A DNA stretch of 64,000 bases from Ectocarpus siliculosus (taxonomy: Eukaryota > Sar > Phaeophyceae > Ectocarpales > Ectocarpaceae), in contig FN649741.1 in assembly GCA_000310025.1 (NCBI GenBank), forward strand, positions 809,379-873,378, given 5' to 3'. Shown piece by piece: positions 32,081 to 44,900 of this stretch (positions are counted from its first letter, which is position 1; every line of letters begins with the position of its first letter). The notes under the pieces are model-generated. The model did no database searches, was not told where the DNA came from, and saw only the letters and a program-made list of their open reading frames with translations. The translations under genes were made by a program, and so were the position numbers.

Positions 32081-33204
32081 CGACCATCCTATAGTACTAT
32101 GACGCACCACTGCACACAGTGGAGGGATGATATCGAAATGAATACGAGAGAGGTTGGCCTGTTGGAAATATGATGCCCCCCGTGTGACATGCTTGCGTGA
32201 GATGGCGGGGCACTGGGATACGGAGCATCTCATAATGACACTCGTGGCAGAGAGGCAGGAGGCCGTCGCGAAGTGAGCCGTGTGGCCGTGTTGTACTGTG
32301 AACACCTAGTCGGGAGGCGGTGGGTGGGCTTCACGCAGCTTTCTGTGCCCAACGGACGAACGCTAATAAACGGTTGGATCCCTACGTGGCAAATTGGATG
32401 TGTTGTACAAAGCGTTCCCAGAAAACGGAAGTTAGCGTTCGTTGCCTAGGCGTTCCACGCTCGTCGGCATTCATAGGACCTTTCGAGATGAAGGTTTGGT
32501 TGGTTGCAACGGGAGGTTTCGACGGGCGACTTTTGAATGTTGTGGTGCTGAGTGTTTTTGTTCGGGGGGGAGGAGGGGGAGGGAAGCCTGTCGTAGAATC
32601 CTCTTTGCGGCAAGGATATGCCGCAATGATTATAACCTGTGGTAGGCATGTGCAGAGTGGAGTTGTTGTAGAGATACCCGTAAGGCCGTAGATATACATG
32701 GGACATTTTTTGTACTGAAAAATGAAACGTCAAGAAGTATTTTTAACCTGTTCGAGCTGCCGGTTACGCACCTGCTGAGCAGTGTCTGCTTCCTATCCCC
32801 CACTAGTGCTGAACGAGGGGAAACGCAATTTCCCTCGATTTTCACGATGCAGGCCGCGTCTGATACTGCTTGGTCTCACCTCCATTTGGAAGGGAAATGA
32901 TGCAAACTCGCTGAATGCAGGGCGGCCATATATTCCCCTAATTTCGGGCAGACTACGTACGGTATGAAGCACACCAACAAAATTAGATACAAGCCGCCTT
33001 CTCTGAAAAGGTGCAGCCCACGCCAAAACGTCTCCGCGTAACCCCAATCCACAAGCCTCACCACAGCAGTCTTCTCAAAACTTCAAAGTACAAACGGTTG
33101 TACACGTCAAATGCGTTGGGCGTCATCCTCGTCTTCAATTTCGAACCGTTTCCCCCTCAACCCCAATCCAGGCACTGCTGCTGCAGACATGCGCGCAGAT
33201 ATTT
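32081..33204. other. convergent intergenic region (VPS28 / DDX24-like)
   Basis: The two genes converge here, so the region should hold both 3' UTRs. Short frames on both strands lack domain similarity. A G run occurs at 32564-32581. Nothing else recognised. Confidence 0.5.
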
Positions 33205-36200
33205 TCACAGGTTGAAGTTCTTTCTCTTCTTTTTGCTGGCGAACGCGAGCGTGTCTTTGGGAGCCGCCTGTCCCCTGCCGCCTGCTTGCAGCCCAATTCC
33301 GACACCGAACCCTGCCGAGATTGACCTCCAAGTCGCTAGATCGCCGGACAGGACGAAGGACATGACTCGCCTAGAGAGCTCCGCGGACAACGGTCCGAAT
33401 TGAGACTGTTGGCAACATGGTTCCGTACGAAGATTGTTTGAAGATGGAAGGGGGGGGGGGGCAGGGGGTGGGAAGAGGATGAGCCACCACAAAAAATCAA
33501 CCCGCCCGACGGCTGCAAGAATAGCACTTCTTGTGATTGATTGTCTACTCGAAACGACGAGCAACGAAGGGTGAGCGTATGCACACTTTCCACAAAACCA
33601 ATTCTCCAACTTTCCTCGTGGACGACACAACACACGGAAAGGCCGGTTGAGAAGCACTACCCCGCATCTACCAAGAAGAGGGGCTGCACCCCCCTACCCC
33701 TCCCCCCTCCACGGATGCCCCGAGTCTACCAAACGCCGAGCCCTTCACCTGCTTGGCACCCCACCCTGCCGAGTGGAGAACGGCCCTTGCGACTTCTCTT
33801 GGTGGAGTCTGGCCCCCGCCGCACACCGTAAAGCTCCTCATGTTCTTCACGAGGAACCGTAGCGTCGGTAGGGGCACGTGCAGCATCGCCTGCTTCGGCA
33901 GCGTGGAGCACGCCCCGGCCTTGTCGACGTGGATGAAGGACGAGTCGTCCCAGACCGTGAGAGCCCGCCCGTGTGCCCGGCAGGTGAGGGAGAGCAGCTC
34001 CAGGCAGCCGTCGAAGCCTGTGTTGCCCGGGGCGGGCGAGGCCTTCGAGCACACACGGGTGTTGATCACTTCCAACGGCGCGAACGGTCGCAAGTGCTGT
34101 AGCACCACCTTGTCCAAAATCAACAGAGATACGGGCGGCGGGTTTTCGTGGCGTGGTTTGGTTAGATATTACCTTGCTGGCAAAAATCGCATTCCCTTAC
34201 GGCAGGGACCAGAGGAAGAATCGGGGTCTGCAAATTCCAACTATTTCGACTCAAGTTGTTTGTTTTTTTTCAGTTTCCAACGGAAATTTCATGCCGTGGT
34301 ATAGTCAGTGCACCGGTTTCATTTACAACAGGCCTCTTGTGTGTTCGTGGGACGCGTTGCTGTTCCGAAGTCTCCACATATTTAACTCATCCTCTAACAC
34401 TCGTTCGCAGCCGAGGGCGAATGAAACACCCACTTCGACATACGAGTGCAAACCCGTCACATCGATTCTCATCCGCAGTCCGACATCACACCACACCACC
34501 CACGCCGACGCCATCTCCACGCACCTCGTTGTGCCCGCACGGCTTTCCCCACTTCCCGCCCCACTTTTCCGGGTCCGGCGTGTCAGGATTCGGTTTCCAC
34601 CTGGCCAACGCCACCGTCGCCACCCCCCGTCCCGCCACGTCTTCTCCATCGGCACCTCGCATCCCCGTCTCCCCCTTCTTGGCGTCCTCAACGCGTGCGC
34701 GCAGCTCCAGAGAAGCGGTGTCGCAGCTGGCTCCCGTCCTGACGATGCCGCCCCAGCTCCCGCCGAAGAGCTTCCCGGTGGCCCCGTCGAGCCAGCGGGT
34801 CTGTGCGGCAGCTCTGTCCTCGGCTGCCCCCGCCCTTCTTCCTCCGGCAGCAGCAGCTAACGGCCCGCTGTCGGCTGCTTGGTGCTGAGGCGGCCCGTGG
34901 ATCATGCCCAAGATGACCATCTTCTTGCGGAGCTCCTTAGCGGATTGGTGTGCGTTCTTCGGCGCGGGGGGAAAGGCGGCTGCGGAGCCGCTCCCCCCCA
35001 GCGCCGCCAAAGGCGGGGGCAGGGGCGGCAGCAGCGGCTGGCAGAGTAACACGCTAACCTTCTGTCGGAGGGCGACCGCCTGCTGCGCGTGGGCACGCTT
35101 TTTCTCGCGCTTGGTGGCCTCTGCCCCGCGCTCGTTGCTGCTGCTATATAATAGTGATCAAGACAGAAAACGGACACGAAGGGTTGAAGGGCGATGAAAC
35201 ATTGGTGATTCAGGCGCGGCGAAATTTCTACCGTTGGTAAAGTGAACTGAGAAGTGGTGTCAAGCCTACCGCGACAGTTCTTTAGCGAAACACTGACTTG
35301 AGGAGGCGACGTCAAACCAGGCGCGAACGTCTTCCTCAAGTTTACACTGGGCGGAGGAAGTGGCATCGGACCAGACGCGAATTTCTTCCTCCACAATGAA
35401 GTACACTGAAGGGTTATCACATAAATTAGACGGGGGGAGTGATATCATGAATATCTGGTTCGGCAAAGACTTCCGAACAAGCCAAGAGTATGGTCGACGG
35501 CCGGGGTATGAAGACATGGCCATGTTTTCCCGCTGACTGCGAGCTCGCTTTGAAGGCCGGTGACAAATCACTATCAATGGATGTGTCGTAGAAGATCTAC
35601 AACAACGGGCGGAATGCGAGTGTGCTGTTCGGCTTATATCAAGGGTAACGGGAGGAGCACGGCCACCTCCAGGAGAAATAAGAAATTATCTCCTTAGATT
35701 CAGCAGTGTAACAGTATGTTTCCACCAATTATTATCACCTTTGCTCATCCCACTCCAGACCCGCAGCGGCAGCGGCTCGCTGCATGCCCCTCTCCTCCCC
35801 CTCGCCGGCACTCAAAGCTATCGCCCTCGACAGCTTCTTGGCAACGGCGAGCCTGATGCACGCACGCCACAATAAAATAATGACACCAGATGGAGAATGA
35901 TACCTTCATTTCCTTTCAAGGATAGTTCAAGTCTTCGTGCCCAGGTTGTACCCGCGGATAGGTTTTTGGTGATGAGCCAACGTGAACAACAACGTAAGCG
36001 TGCAGCCAGGGACCTTGCCAGCAGTACGAAAACGTACGATTCCCTACCACGTTTAAGAAGCAAGACCTAGGGCCAATGGGAGTAGACGTTTACCAGACAA
36101 ACACCCAATCCGTTCGGCACACAACAGCTTGGCGTGAGGACAGAAAAGCCCTTTTCACACCTCGAGCGGATGCCCCCCATCGCCCCGCTGTCGAACGAAA

Positions 36201-37429
36201 ACGGGGCCAAGCCCACCGCCTCCGCTCCTCCCCGCAGGTACACCTCCTCCGCCGCCCCCGCACCCCGCCCTCGAAAGAAGCCTCCGGCGACCCGAGCCCT
36301 CGCCGCCGCGTCCTTTTTGCCCTCTGGAGCGTCGAAATGAACGACCCTCTGGAGTTTCCCGTGGCCTGGCTTGACCGATCCGATGGAGGGCGGCGTGCGG
36401 GATATCGCCAAGTTGGTCAAGACCAGGACAGAACTTCTCTCCGAGGAGGTCGCCGCCAGGAAACGCTTCACATGTTCCTGGGTCTTTTATTTGTATGACC
36501 GATCAACGAGAGGGGGGGGGCGTGAGGAGGGGCAATGGCACAAACTGACACGATACCGGAGACGGTGGGCGAGCACCAATACAGTTTAAGCAGGCTGCGA
36601 GGGTTGCTGCGATAAACGGCTGCACCGAGTGCCGGCGCATTTTGACATTGCGCCATCGCGCCCTCCACAGCTATCCTTGCTTTGATTCCTAACCGGGTGA
36701 GTTGCAAGGTTTGACTGACCCAGGGGGCTCGTGCGTGTGTACTTGTCTCTTCTGATCTTGCTACAGACTGCTGTTACGTGAGCTCACGACTGCGGTACAA
36801 CAACATCAGTACAGCATTTCCAGAGCTGGGGTGAACACGCTACAGCTACATAATACAACCAGCACAACACACAGCTGTCGCCTGTCTACCTGTGCTTTCG
36901 GCGTGCGGTCGTGAACAGCAAAGGCCACGAGGCTTAGCGCCTTCAGCTCCCCGACTAGCTCCTGGGCAACAGCGGTCGTCTCCACAAAAACCAGCGCATG
37001 GCACCCCCCTTCTACGGCGGTAGGAGCATCCGGAATACCCCCGCCCTCGCCGGGCTGGTGCTGCTGCTGCCCTCTTGTTGCACACATGTCTGATGTCCGT
37101 GTCGTCAAGAGATAGTACAGCTGCTGCTCGCGGGAGTGGTGCTTGGATGAAAAAATGTACTCAGCGACCCCGCCAGTGCTGGCGACAGCAGACGCAGAGG
37201 GGGGAGCATCGAAGTCGTCGCTGTCATCACCGTCGCCGGGGGCACTCAAGTCTGCTAGCCCTAGCCCCCTCTTCTTCTTGTCCTTCTTGCCCTTCTTGCC
37301 CTTCTTGGCTTGAGGATGTTGTTGCGGCGTGGAATTGGAGTGGAGATTCCGCTGCGATACCACGACCAACCCGCCACCTTTCCTGGAGGGCTTGGGTGTT
37401 CGGCACTGCTTCTTGCTGGACTTGGCCAT
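33205..37429 (-). CDS. DDX24/MAK5-like protein retaining only a degenerate helicase C-lobe
   Basis: Six exons join in phase on the minus strand: 37429-36890, 36477-36161, 35852-35739, 35140-34525, 34096-33827, 33405-33205; 685 residues. The N terminus is basic (KKGKKGKKDKKKR) with an acidic DGDDSDD patch, nucleolar in style. RecA-lobe-2 blocks follow: EQQLYYLLTTR, HALVFVETTAVAQELVGEL (motif IV) and SSVLVLTNLAISR, then QRVVHFDAP. The segments LAVAKKLSRAIAL / RAAAAAGLEWDE and KREKKRAHAQQAVALRQK are laid out like the MAK5/DDX24 tail (RIRLARQIEK..WIEQAAAALEIE..RRRQKQMKVLKKELRHLLSQPL). The whole first lobe (Q motif, Walker A, DEAD) is absent, motif V has lost ARG, and motif VI (HRxGRxxR) reads ARVAGGFFRGRG, so no ATPase activity is expected. 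MAK5/DDX24 act in 60S ribosome assembly; a role here is inference. Exons 5-6 have no recognised domain. A missed upstream exon set in 37430-39027 was looked for and not seen. Confidence 0.6.
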
Positions 37430-39027
37430 GGTATTTGTGTGTATTGGCGTAGTGGCTCAGCCGAACCTGCCGCTCGCCACGAGAGCAAAACTTGACAGTC
37501 CCGGGCGAAAAAACGAAAAAACGAAAAGCCGATGTGCATTTTTCTCCTTGCTGCTAGTTTTTGCCCCCCCTCCCTTCCCGCCCCCTCGAACCCTCAAAGC
37601 TCTCCTGCAACACACACGTTAGTTCTTTACACACGATTGTCAATGTTGATCGTAACAGAACAATGCACCGGAGCAGGCCGGCGCGAAGCGCCAAAAGCCT
37701 TGGAATACATCTCGAAGAAGCCTCTGTTACTGCTGCTGTAGTGAAGACCCAATTCGCCGTGCAAATTCTGAACAATGGGAGTGTTGGGGTGTTGGGGTGG
37801 GGGTGGGGGGCGAAAGCGGGACATTGTTTTGTTTCCGTGCCCGCTGTGTTTTCATGGTGTTACACGTTGTTTGGGGCCGGGTTGGGGACGTGTGAGAATT
37901 CGTTTGTTCGCATGCTGTTCAAGGGCGTTCCTTTCCTTGGGTGCCTACAGGCATTTCCCGCGAGGTGGGGGTGCGGGCTCATCATCAGTGTGTGACGAGA
38001 ACTTACGGATGGTACTACCACACACTCCACACTGCTGTTCTGCTTCTGACTCTGTCTCACGTGCTCCTCTTCCCAGAGACAAACAACGTTGAACTTGTTT
38101 CACTGCAATACTATGTACATGGTGCCTCTCTTGCGGGGGGTGAGCTCAGTCAACGGGAAACGGAAACACCGGACCGATGTATCGCACGTCTGGCTGTGTG
38201 AAAGGACTCTCTGTTGGCAGTTCCCAAACAAGCACCCCTCCCCCACGTGCTCGAGATGCAGATAGGTACCGTGAGAGTGCGGACCCCAACACAGTTGTGC
38301 GATCGACGATTGATTGCTCCGCGAACAAGAGAGGGTACTATCGAAACCCGACCGGCACGTGCGCGGACAGCTCTCCTCTACGAGATCTTTCCAAAACCAC
38401 TTTCATTCTTCCGCATTGATTGGCAGAGGCCTCTGGTTGTTTTGAACAATCGAGCTTGAACATGCAGCTTAAAAAGATCACACACCTGTAGTAGGGTGCC
38501 TACAACCTGGGGAACAACAAACCGACCACAGCCATTTCGTGGGGATCGTTCGGTTCCCTGATATCATTGTCATACGGTTATCGTCTGCTCCTTCCACGGA
38601 GACGAGACTGAACACGCGGTAATCCGTTCATCGGGAGTCTCAACAAGCCACAAGACCGACGGAGCTCAGTAAACCGGCGTGAGAGACGTCATGAACTAAA
38701 TCCGCCAACGCCATATTGGCGCTTCGCGTGTGTACCTGAAAAGGCCTACAGCAGTAGAGTGTGCTTCGTTTGCAACCTACTACTCTGTGCCATCCTCTAC
38801 GCAAAGAACAGACAGTCGCCGTTGACGAACAAACCGTAGTGAACTTTCGCAGGCAACCTGGTGGCCCACCTTGAGGGTGGTGTTGATACGCCGACATTTC
38901 TCTCAAAACAAATGAGATCTAAGGCTCCGCTTCCCATTCCTGGGAATGCAGTGCGTGGGAAAGATGGAAAGGAGGTCGCGAGGTCTCATTAAAGTCTACG
39001 CGCACTCTGCACACACTCGAGCAACCG
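37430..39027. other. intergenic region upstream of the DDX24-like gene
   Basis: No coding sequence recognised on either strand. A G-rich block (37790-37820), a GCCTACAGCAGTAG motif (38744) and unremarkable sequence. In particular there is no Q-motif, Walker A or DEAD exon for the helicase gene. Confidence 0.5.
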
Positions 39028-41660
39028 TCATCGATATTTTTCGTATCCTCTTCCCGGTCCCCGCCCCCGCCCACCCCGGCCGCGACTCGGATCCCCCCGC
39101 CCACGGCCGCCGCCATCCCTCCCTCCTCTCCCTCCGTCCCTTCCCCTCCCACGGCCCGCCGCCCACCCGCGTGCATCGCTCCCTCGCCAGCGACCGCCCC
39201 CGTTTTCTCGACCAGAATATCCGTTCGCCGATCTCTCTGATCCTGGTCCTCCCCAGCCACCGGGAACCCACTTTCCTTGGCGCGACATGGTCGACTGGAG
39301 CTTTTCCAAGTGAGCTTTCCCTGCCAGGTGTTCCTGTCAACAATTCAACAATTGCAAGGTTGTTGAGGTTGGCATGCATCGGAGGGTGTTTGCAGGGTTA
39401 ACGTTGGCGACACACGTAGGACACACGGGGGCCTAGGTAGACGGACAATTGTTGCCAACGGAAAGAAGGTTCACGCTGCACGCCGCGTGTTGAGTGCCGA
39501 AGTGCAGCACAAATAGAAAATATATTGTAGCCCACGCACCGTTCAGAAAGACCGACGTGGGATGAAAACGACTTGCGGCTTCGTAACAGCAGCGTATTGT
39601 AGCAGGATCAACCAAAACAGACTACCAGAAGAAACAAGGAGAGGATAGGTGCGGCGCTGGTGCGAACAACAGCACCGACGCCAATACGATGGGCTGGTTG
39701 TACTTGTCCGTAGTCCACGCACCGTCAGCAAAGAACACAGCACAGCGCGCGCCGACAGCTTTAACACTTTCACCCCGCAAGCGACTAAATCGAACATCTC
39801 AGAACGCGTCCCACTTGTGAGAGCACAACCGTTCCGTGCAGGACAGCGCACCCCCAACAGCACCCTTCAAATATTCAAATATTCTACGAAACACTAAGAT
39901 AAGCCAGCAAACAGGGGCAAGGCAGCAAAACGGTAGGGTTACGACGAACAACGCCGGGGCGAACACGACCAGCACCTGCAGCTGGGGTGGGCTGGTGAAC
40001 TGCTTCTTGCAGAGCAAGCACTTGCAAATCTTCCGCTCCTTCTTAGCGGCCTCCACGTGCAGCGGTTCTTCCTTGTGCTTCTCAAGCGCCTCCAAGCTGA
40101 TCCGTTCATCCAGCCAGAATATACAGCGTGTGGAGATACGAGACATGCGCAACAAGGTTGAGGAGCGTCGGTTAGAAGGACAACAAGACGGGTTGACCGG
40201 CAACCGGACAGGTAGGACAGTAACACGGATCCAATGCTATCCATAGCTGCCACTGTAAATAGCACAGAGGTATCACGCCAGCGGTGGTGAGGTTGTTGTA
40301 TAGTGCATTGTCGTTTCCAGTGCAGCCATGCGACTATAACAATGCACGGCAGTGATGGGACGCTTCATGTGTTCAACCTGCACATGGAGCCGGGTTGCAT
40401 GCAACACACTGGTGGAATGCTCTTCCCTGTCAAAACACTGCGCATAGCTTGCGAAAGCAAATGCCTCCAAAATACATGTTACCAAAGAGAAATGGAAGTC
40501 ACCATCGTCGGCTAGAAGGAAGAACCTACAGGGCTCGTGTCCTTTGTTTGGAGATACACGGAGTACGGTCTACGGTCGCTCATGGGTTGGGTTGGATTCG
40601 CCAGCAAGCATCACAGGTAGGCTTGGACCAGGTTGCGAGTATTGTAAGGTGGAGAAGTTGTCGCTGGGAAGGCACTATTAATATTACTATTCGCCAGGTG
40701 GAGACTTGTACAACAAGGACCATTTCTCGGAGAAGATAGAGGAGACGAAACCCATCGAATCTGTATACGCCGAGCACGGCCAGGTCTTGCTTGTGGATGC
40801 ATGTATAACGAGACAAAAACCAGCCGATGATCCAAAACTCCAATTGTAATTTAAATTCATAGCTTGCATGTACCGAGCTCATCGGTGGTGGCGCGCTCAT
40901 GGGGTACTTCCTGCCTGTACGCTCTCGAGGGTTAGCAACCAACTGAATTACAATGGCCGACACATCACCGCATGATTTCAGGATGAAGCTGAGGGCTGAG
41001 TGCAGTGAAACCAGCCACACACCTATCTCCCTGGAACTTGCACACTCTGCAGTAGAACGGGACCCGCTCGGAAGATCGGGCCTCGTAGTTTGCCAGAAGC
41101 TCCTTCACGGCGCTATCAAGCCCTTGCGACGGTCCTGGTAGCGCCGTAGTACCAACAGCAGCACTAGGCTTCTTCTTCTTCTTCTTCTTGTCCTTGTGCA
41201 CGCCGCACCCCGGGCGCGGCAAGAGATGCGCGGGCAGGGGCTCGATCTTCTCGACTTCGAGAGGAGATACGAGCTTTGCTACTCGCCCGCGCTCTCGGCC
41301 GGCTCCTCTGTCCTCCTTGCTGCCGGCGCTATCATCGTCGCTGCTAGAGCTCTCCGCGTCGCTACTGCTATCGTTGGCGCCTTTGAGCTCGCGCTCAAGC
41401 GCCGCGATTTGGTCGTCCACGGCGACATCTTTGGCAGAAGTGCCGTTCTCGCTTCTACCCCCCCCTTCTCCTTCCTCCTCCTCCTCCTCCTCTTCCTCGC
41501 TCGAGTGTTGTCTGCTGCCGCCGCCGTCCACCCTTGGTCGCTTTCTCTTGGACTGGCTTGCGGTGCTCGGCGTCGCGTCTACACCACGGCCTGCAGGCCG
41601 AGGGCGTTTCGCCAGCCCCGCCCGCTTGAGCAGCTGCGACATTGTAGGAGGTCCGGACAT
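39028..41660 (-). CDS. two-C2H2-zinc-finger protein with acidic-serine region and RGG tail
   Basis: Three exons join in phase: 41660-41023, 40096-39976, 39333-39028; 354 residues. The start MSGPPTMSQLLKRAG at 41660 is preferred over the upstream in-frame ATG at 41894 because sequence before it looks untranslated. Order of parts: a basic region with KRKRPR; a Glu run and Ser/Asp repeats (about residues 60-125); a Lys run KDKKKKKKK; finger 1 FYCRVCKF...LEKHKEEPLH (about 201-225); finger 2 CLLCKKQF...LQEHLAGKAH (about 236-258), both of the U1/JAZ type with widely spaced histidines; then a Gly-Arg-rich tail to the end. Both fingers are interrupted by introns but rebuild exactly on splicing. This fits a nuclear RNA-binding protein (dsRNA or snRNP-linked). 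The exact orthologue is not known to me. It is divergently transcribed from PdxT. Confidence 0.82.
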
Positions 41661-41941
41661 CTTGCTATCCAGCGTGGGGCTGGCCCCGCTCAAGAGTGGC
41701 AGGCCTGCTGCTGTCCAAGTATGGGGCAGCAGGCAGCAACCCCACCTGGAACCTTGGTTCTTGGCTGCTTGGTTCACGAGTTCACATGTGGTTTTCGGTT
41801 GGGGGGACGACAGAATGAAAAGTACGGTGGGGGGGTGCGAAGTTAGCCCCTCGGAGGTTGACCCGCACAACCGCACGCACGCACGCAGCCCCACACATCA
41901 CAGCGAACCCGTCGCTGTCGTGTTGCAACACGCACAGAGAG
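41661..41941. promoter_or_regulatory. bidirectional promoter region, zinc-finger gene / PdxT
   Basis: 281 bp separate the two opposed start codons. The PdxT-proximal half contains ACGCACGCACGCAG. No TATA box is obvious on either strand. Function is inferred from geometry only. Part or all may be 5' UTR. Confidence 0.5.
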
Positions 41942-44900
41942 ATGACCGCTCCAGTACCTCCACCCGGTGAAGCTAGTGTCACTGGCGAACCAACACGCCG
42001 AGTAACGATCGGTATTCTGGCGCTGCAGGTGAGAACAAAGAAGCTCTGCAGCGGTACTACTGGCTGTTTGAATCTCGATCGAAGCCCGAACCTGACTCGA
42101 CGAACAAGAGAAACATGAGCGGGAACGGTTCGATTGGAGACCTGAGTTTGTGTAGACGTACAGACTGCCCATCCTTCCACGATCAGCTGTTGTGCGCGAC
42201 GAAGCCTCCATACTTCTGTCTGTGTCTAGTCCCGGTGTTGGCCTAGCATAGGCACGGATACCTCATTTCGCTCTACTGCTGTGTCTCTATGTATTTCATC
42301 TCCTGTAACAGGGTGCGTTTGCCGAGCACTCTTCGTTGCTGTCCAAGCTCGGTGCTGACGTTCGAGAGGTGCGGCTGCCGCATGAGTTCGAGGGACTGGA
42401 TGGGATCGTCCTTCCAGGTAACTACCTCTAGAGCTGCGAGGGTTTCCCTCTCGTTGGCCTTGCAGTACCCTGCAGGCCGCGTGGACAGATGAATGTTTCG
42501 AAGCGCCGGGAAGTGTGACCTCGGGTGGTTGGTTGTGTCGGAGAGTTGAGGACAGCAGTATGTGGGGCAAGTGTTCAAACTCCAGCTTTGTCGTAGCATG
42601 TCCTGAGTAATAAGCTGTGCTGGAGTACATGCAAAAAGTACAGCAGTAGTGACACGCGGTGTTCGAGATAGGCCCACTGGCTGCGGCTCTAGAGCACAAC
42701 TCGCTGACGCGCGGAAATCAGACAGTCCACATGGTCGGGGAGGCGTGTGCGGATGCTGCAGTGGTCTTGTCAAGCTACCCTGGCACCTGCTGTGTCCAAT
42801 ATATGTTGCATGACTACCTTCTGGCGCTGGGCCCTCCAGTAGTCTCCAGGTATTGCCAGGTATTGTGTCTACAGCAGTAGTGGTATATGTACTGCCAAAA
42901 CCAGGAAATTAAAAAATACCCAACACACCCCAATATATGTTTATGCATACAACAGCAAGAAACAAATAACACACACCCCACAAATTCTTATCTCCCCATC
43001 CAATCCGAATAGAAGCTTGTGACTTGTGACCGAAGGCTTTACCGTTTTCTGTAGTAAAGTCTCGGCCGGGTGCACTACTGTACCGCCACCCTCTTGCGAC
43101 GTAGTTCTTGAGGCCATGGCTAGGGCCTGTGGAGTGGCGGTAGTAGGGGTACTTCGCGGGGGCTCCATCGCTAGGCAACCAAAGCTTATGCTGAGAGCGC
43201 TCCGACCATGTCCCGTGGCTGATTCATTCCTATGGTGTTGTGGATAGCAAACAGGCGCCCCCTCGTCATCGCTCTACATGTTCTTGCACCACCGAGACAT
43301 CCCTCACCTCAGCCCCGTGGAAGCCTTTGCCCCGATTCTTGCCACTGCAGTATCATGACTCTCTCGCTGGCTCTCGTGACCAGATTGCAAGAGACCGCTA
43401 CCCACCGGCGCCCAACAAGTTCTGCCAAGACTTACTTTTCCTCTTCATTGTTTTTGGCTAATAATATACATGTCAAACACATCGAGTAAAGGCGGCGAGA
43501 GCACCGCCATGGCACTTATCGGCGAGAGGTGGGGGGTGTTCCCGCGGCTGAAGCAGTGGGTGTCGGAGGGACGCCCGGTGTGGGGAACTTGCGCCGGCAT
43601 GATTCTCCTGTCCGACCACGCCCTCATGCAGAAGAAGGGGGGGCAATCCCTCGTGGGGGGGCTCAATGTGGAGGTATGTCCCGAAGAATAGACACAACAC
43701 GATTGATTGACTGATCCAAGATTTCTGTGAATCAATCTACATAGTTCAATGAATCCAGCTCTCATGCTGTCGAAAGCTCAGCAACGGGCAATCCCAGGTG
43801 ATGCGATTGTTGACGAAGAGCTGCTGTCGTTGAAGATCGTTAATCAAGCGCAATATTTGTCCTGCTTCTCTAGCTCTTGGTTGCCTTTGTTAGCCTCTCA
43901 TGTGACTCTTCGGGGGTTGAGCCATGACGGTTGCAACGGGGACGCCGATGATCGTTGACGCGTACCACACCTCGAGTTGAGGGGCCCTGCCCAATTGTTT
44001 TTCTCTCCACCAGTGTTAAAATGGTCGTTGCCCCCGTGCAGGTGTCTTGGATATATTGCTCTCACGTCGTTTCTCGATGACATTTTGCTGCTTGTGGTGT
44101 TTACTTTGAATGGGGCGATACTCGGCCATGTCATATTTTTGTTGTTGCAGAGTGAACGAAAAACACAGATCAAGAAACTTGGCTAATCATGGTACCAAAT
44201 TTGGATCTCAGTACCCCCCCCCCCCCCCCGTCCCTTCGTCCCCGGTGTTTGCCATCGGGGTTGGGTTTTCGTCGCTTGGCAACGACGTTGTAAAACAAGC
44301 CCCCCCCTCGGTGTTTGCCATCGGGATTGGGTTTTCGTCGCTTGGCAACGACGTTGTAAAACAAGCCAACTCACTTCGTGAACTCGGCAACCAGGTTACA
44401 GTTTTTTTTTTTTACCTCTGTTTTGTTTTTTGGCGGTGACCATAATGGTGGTCGAGTAGATCAAGTTGTGCGGGGTCGAGAAGCCTCACTCCGCGCAAGG
44501 GGGATGATCGCACCACGTTGGGTTAAAATGGTAAAGCATCCTCGAGGCAGTTACACAGTGCTTACAACTGTCTCTGGTAGTGAAAGCACCAGAAAATAAA
44601 TTAAGTCATACGCAGCTGTCATCCGTACGCAAGCAAGTAAGCACAAGATGCCGAACACCCTTAGCAGGATGCAGCTCACCCTTCATGCGACTCGCCAAAT
44701 ACCTCACGGCGCTTCGCGCTTGGTGATGTGAGAGCCTGGTCCGGTGAGAACCCGGCGTGCTCCGTCCCGGCTTTGTGGGGATGCGAGGTCAATGGTCTAT
44801 CGACTACGGCATGCACGACTATGAGTACCCCCCCCCACGCCACGCCGCCCCTCTCCCTCCTTTCGTCCGCGCCAACACACGTCTCAACTTCTGTGGACTC

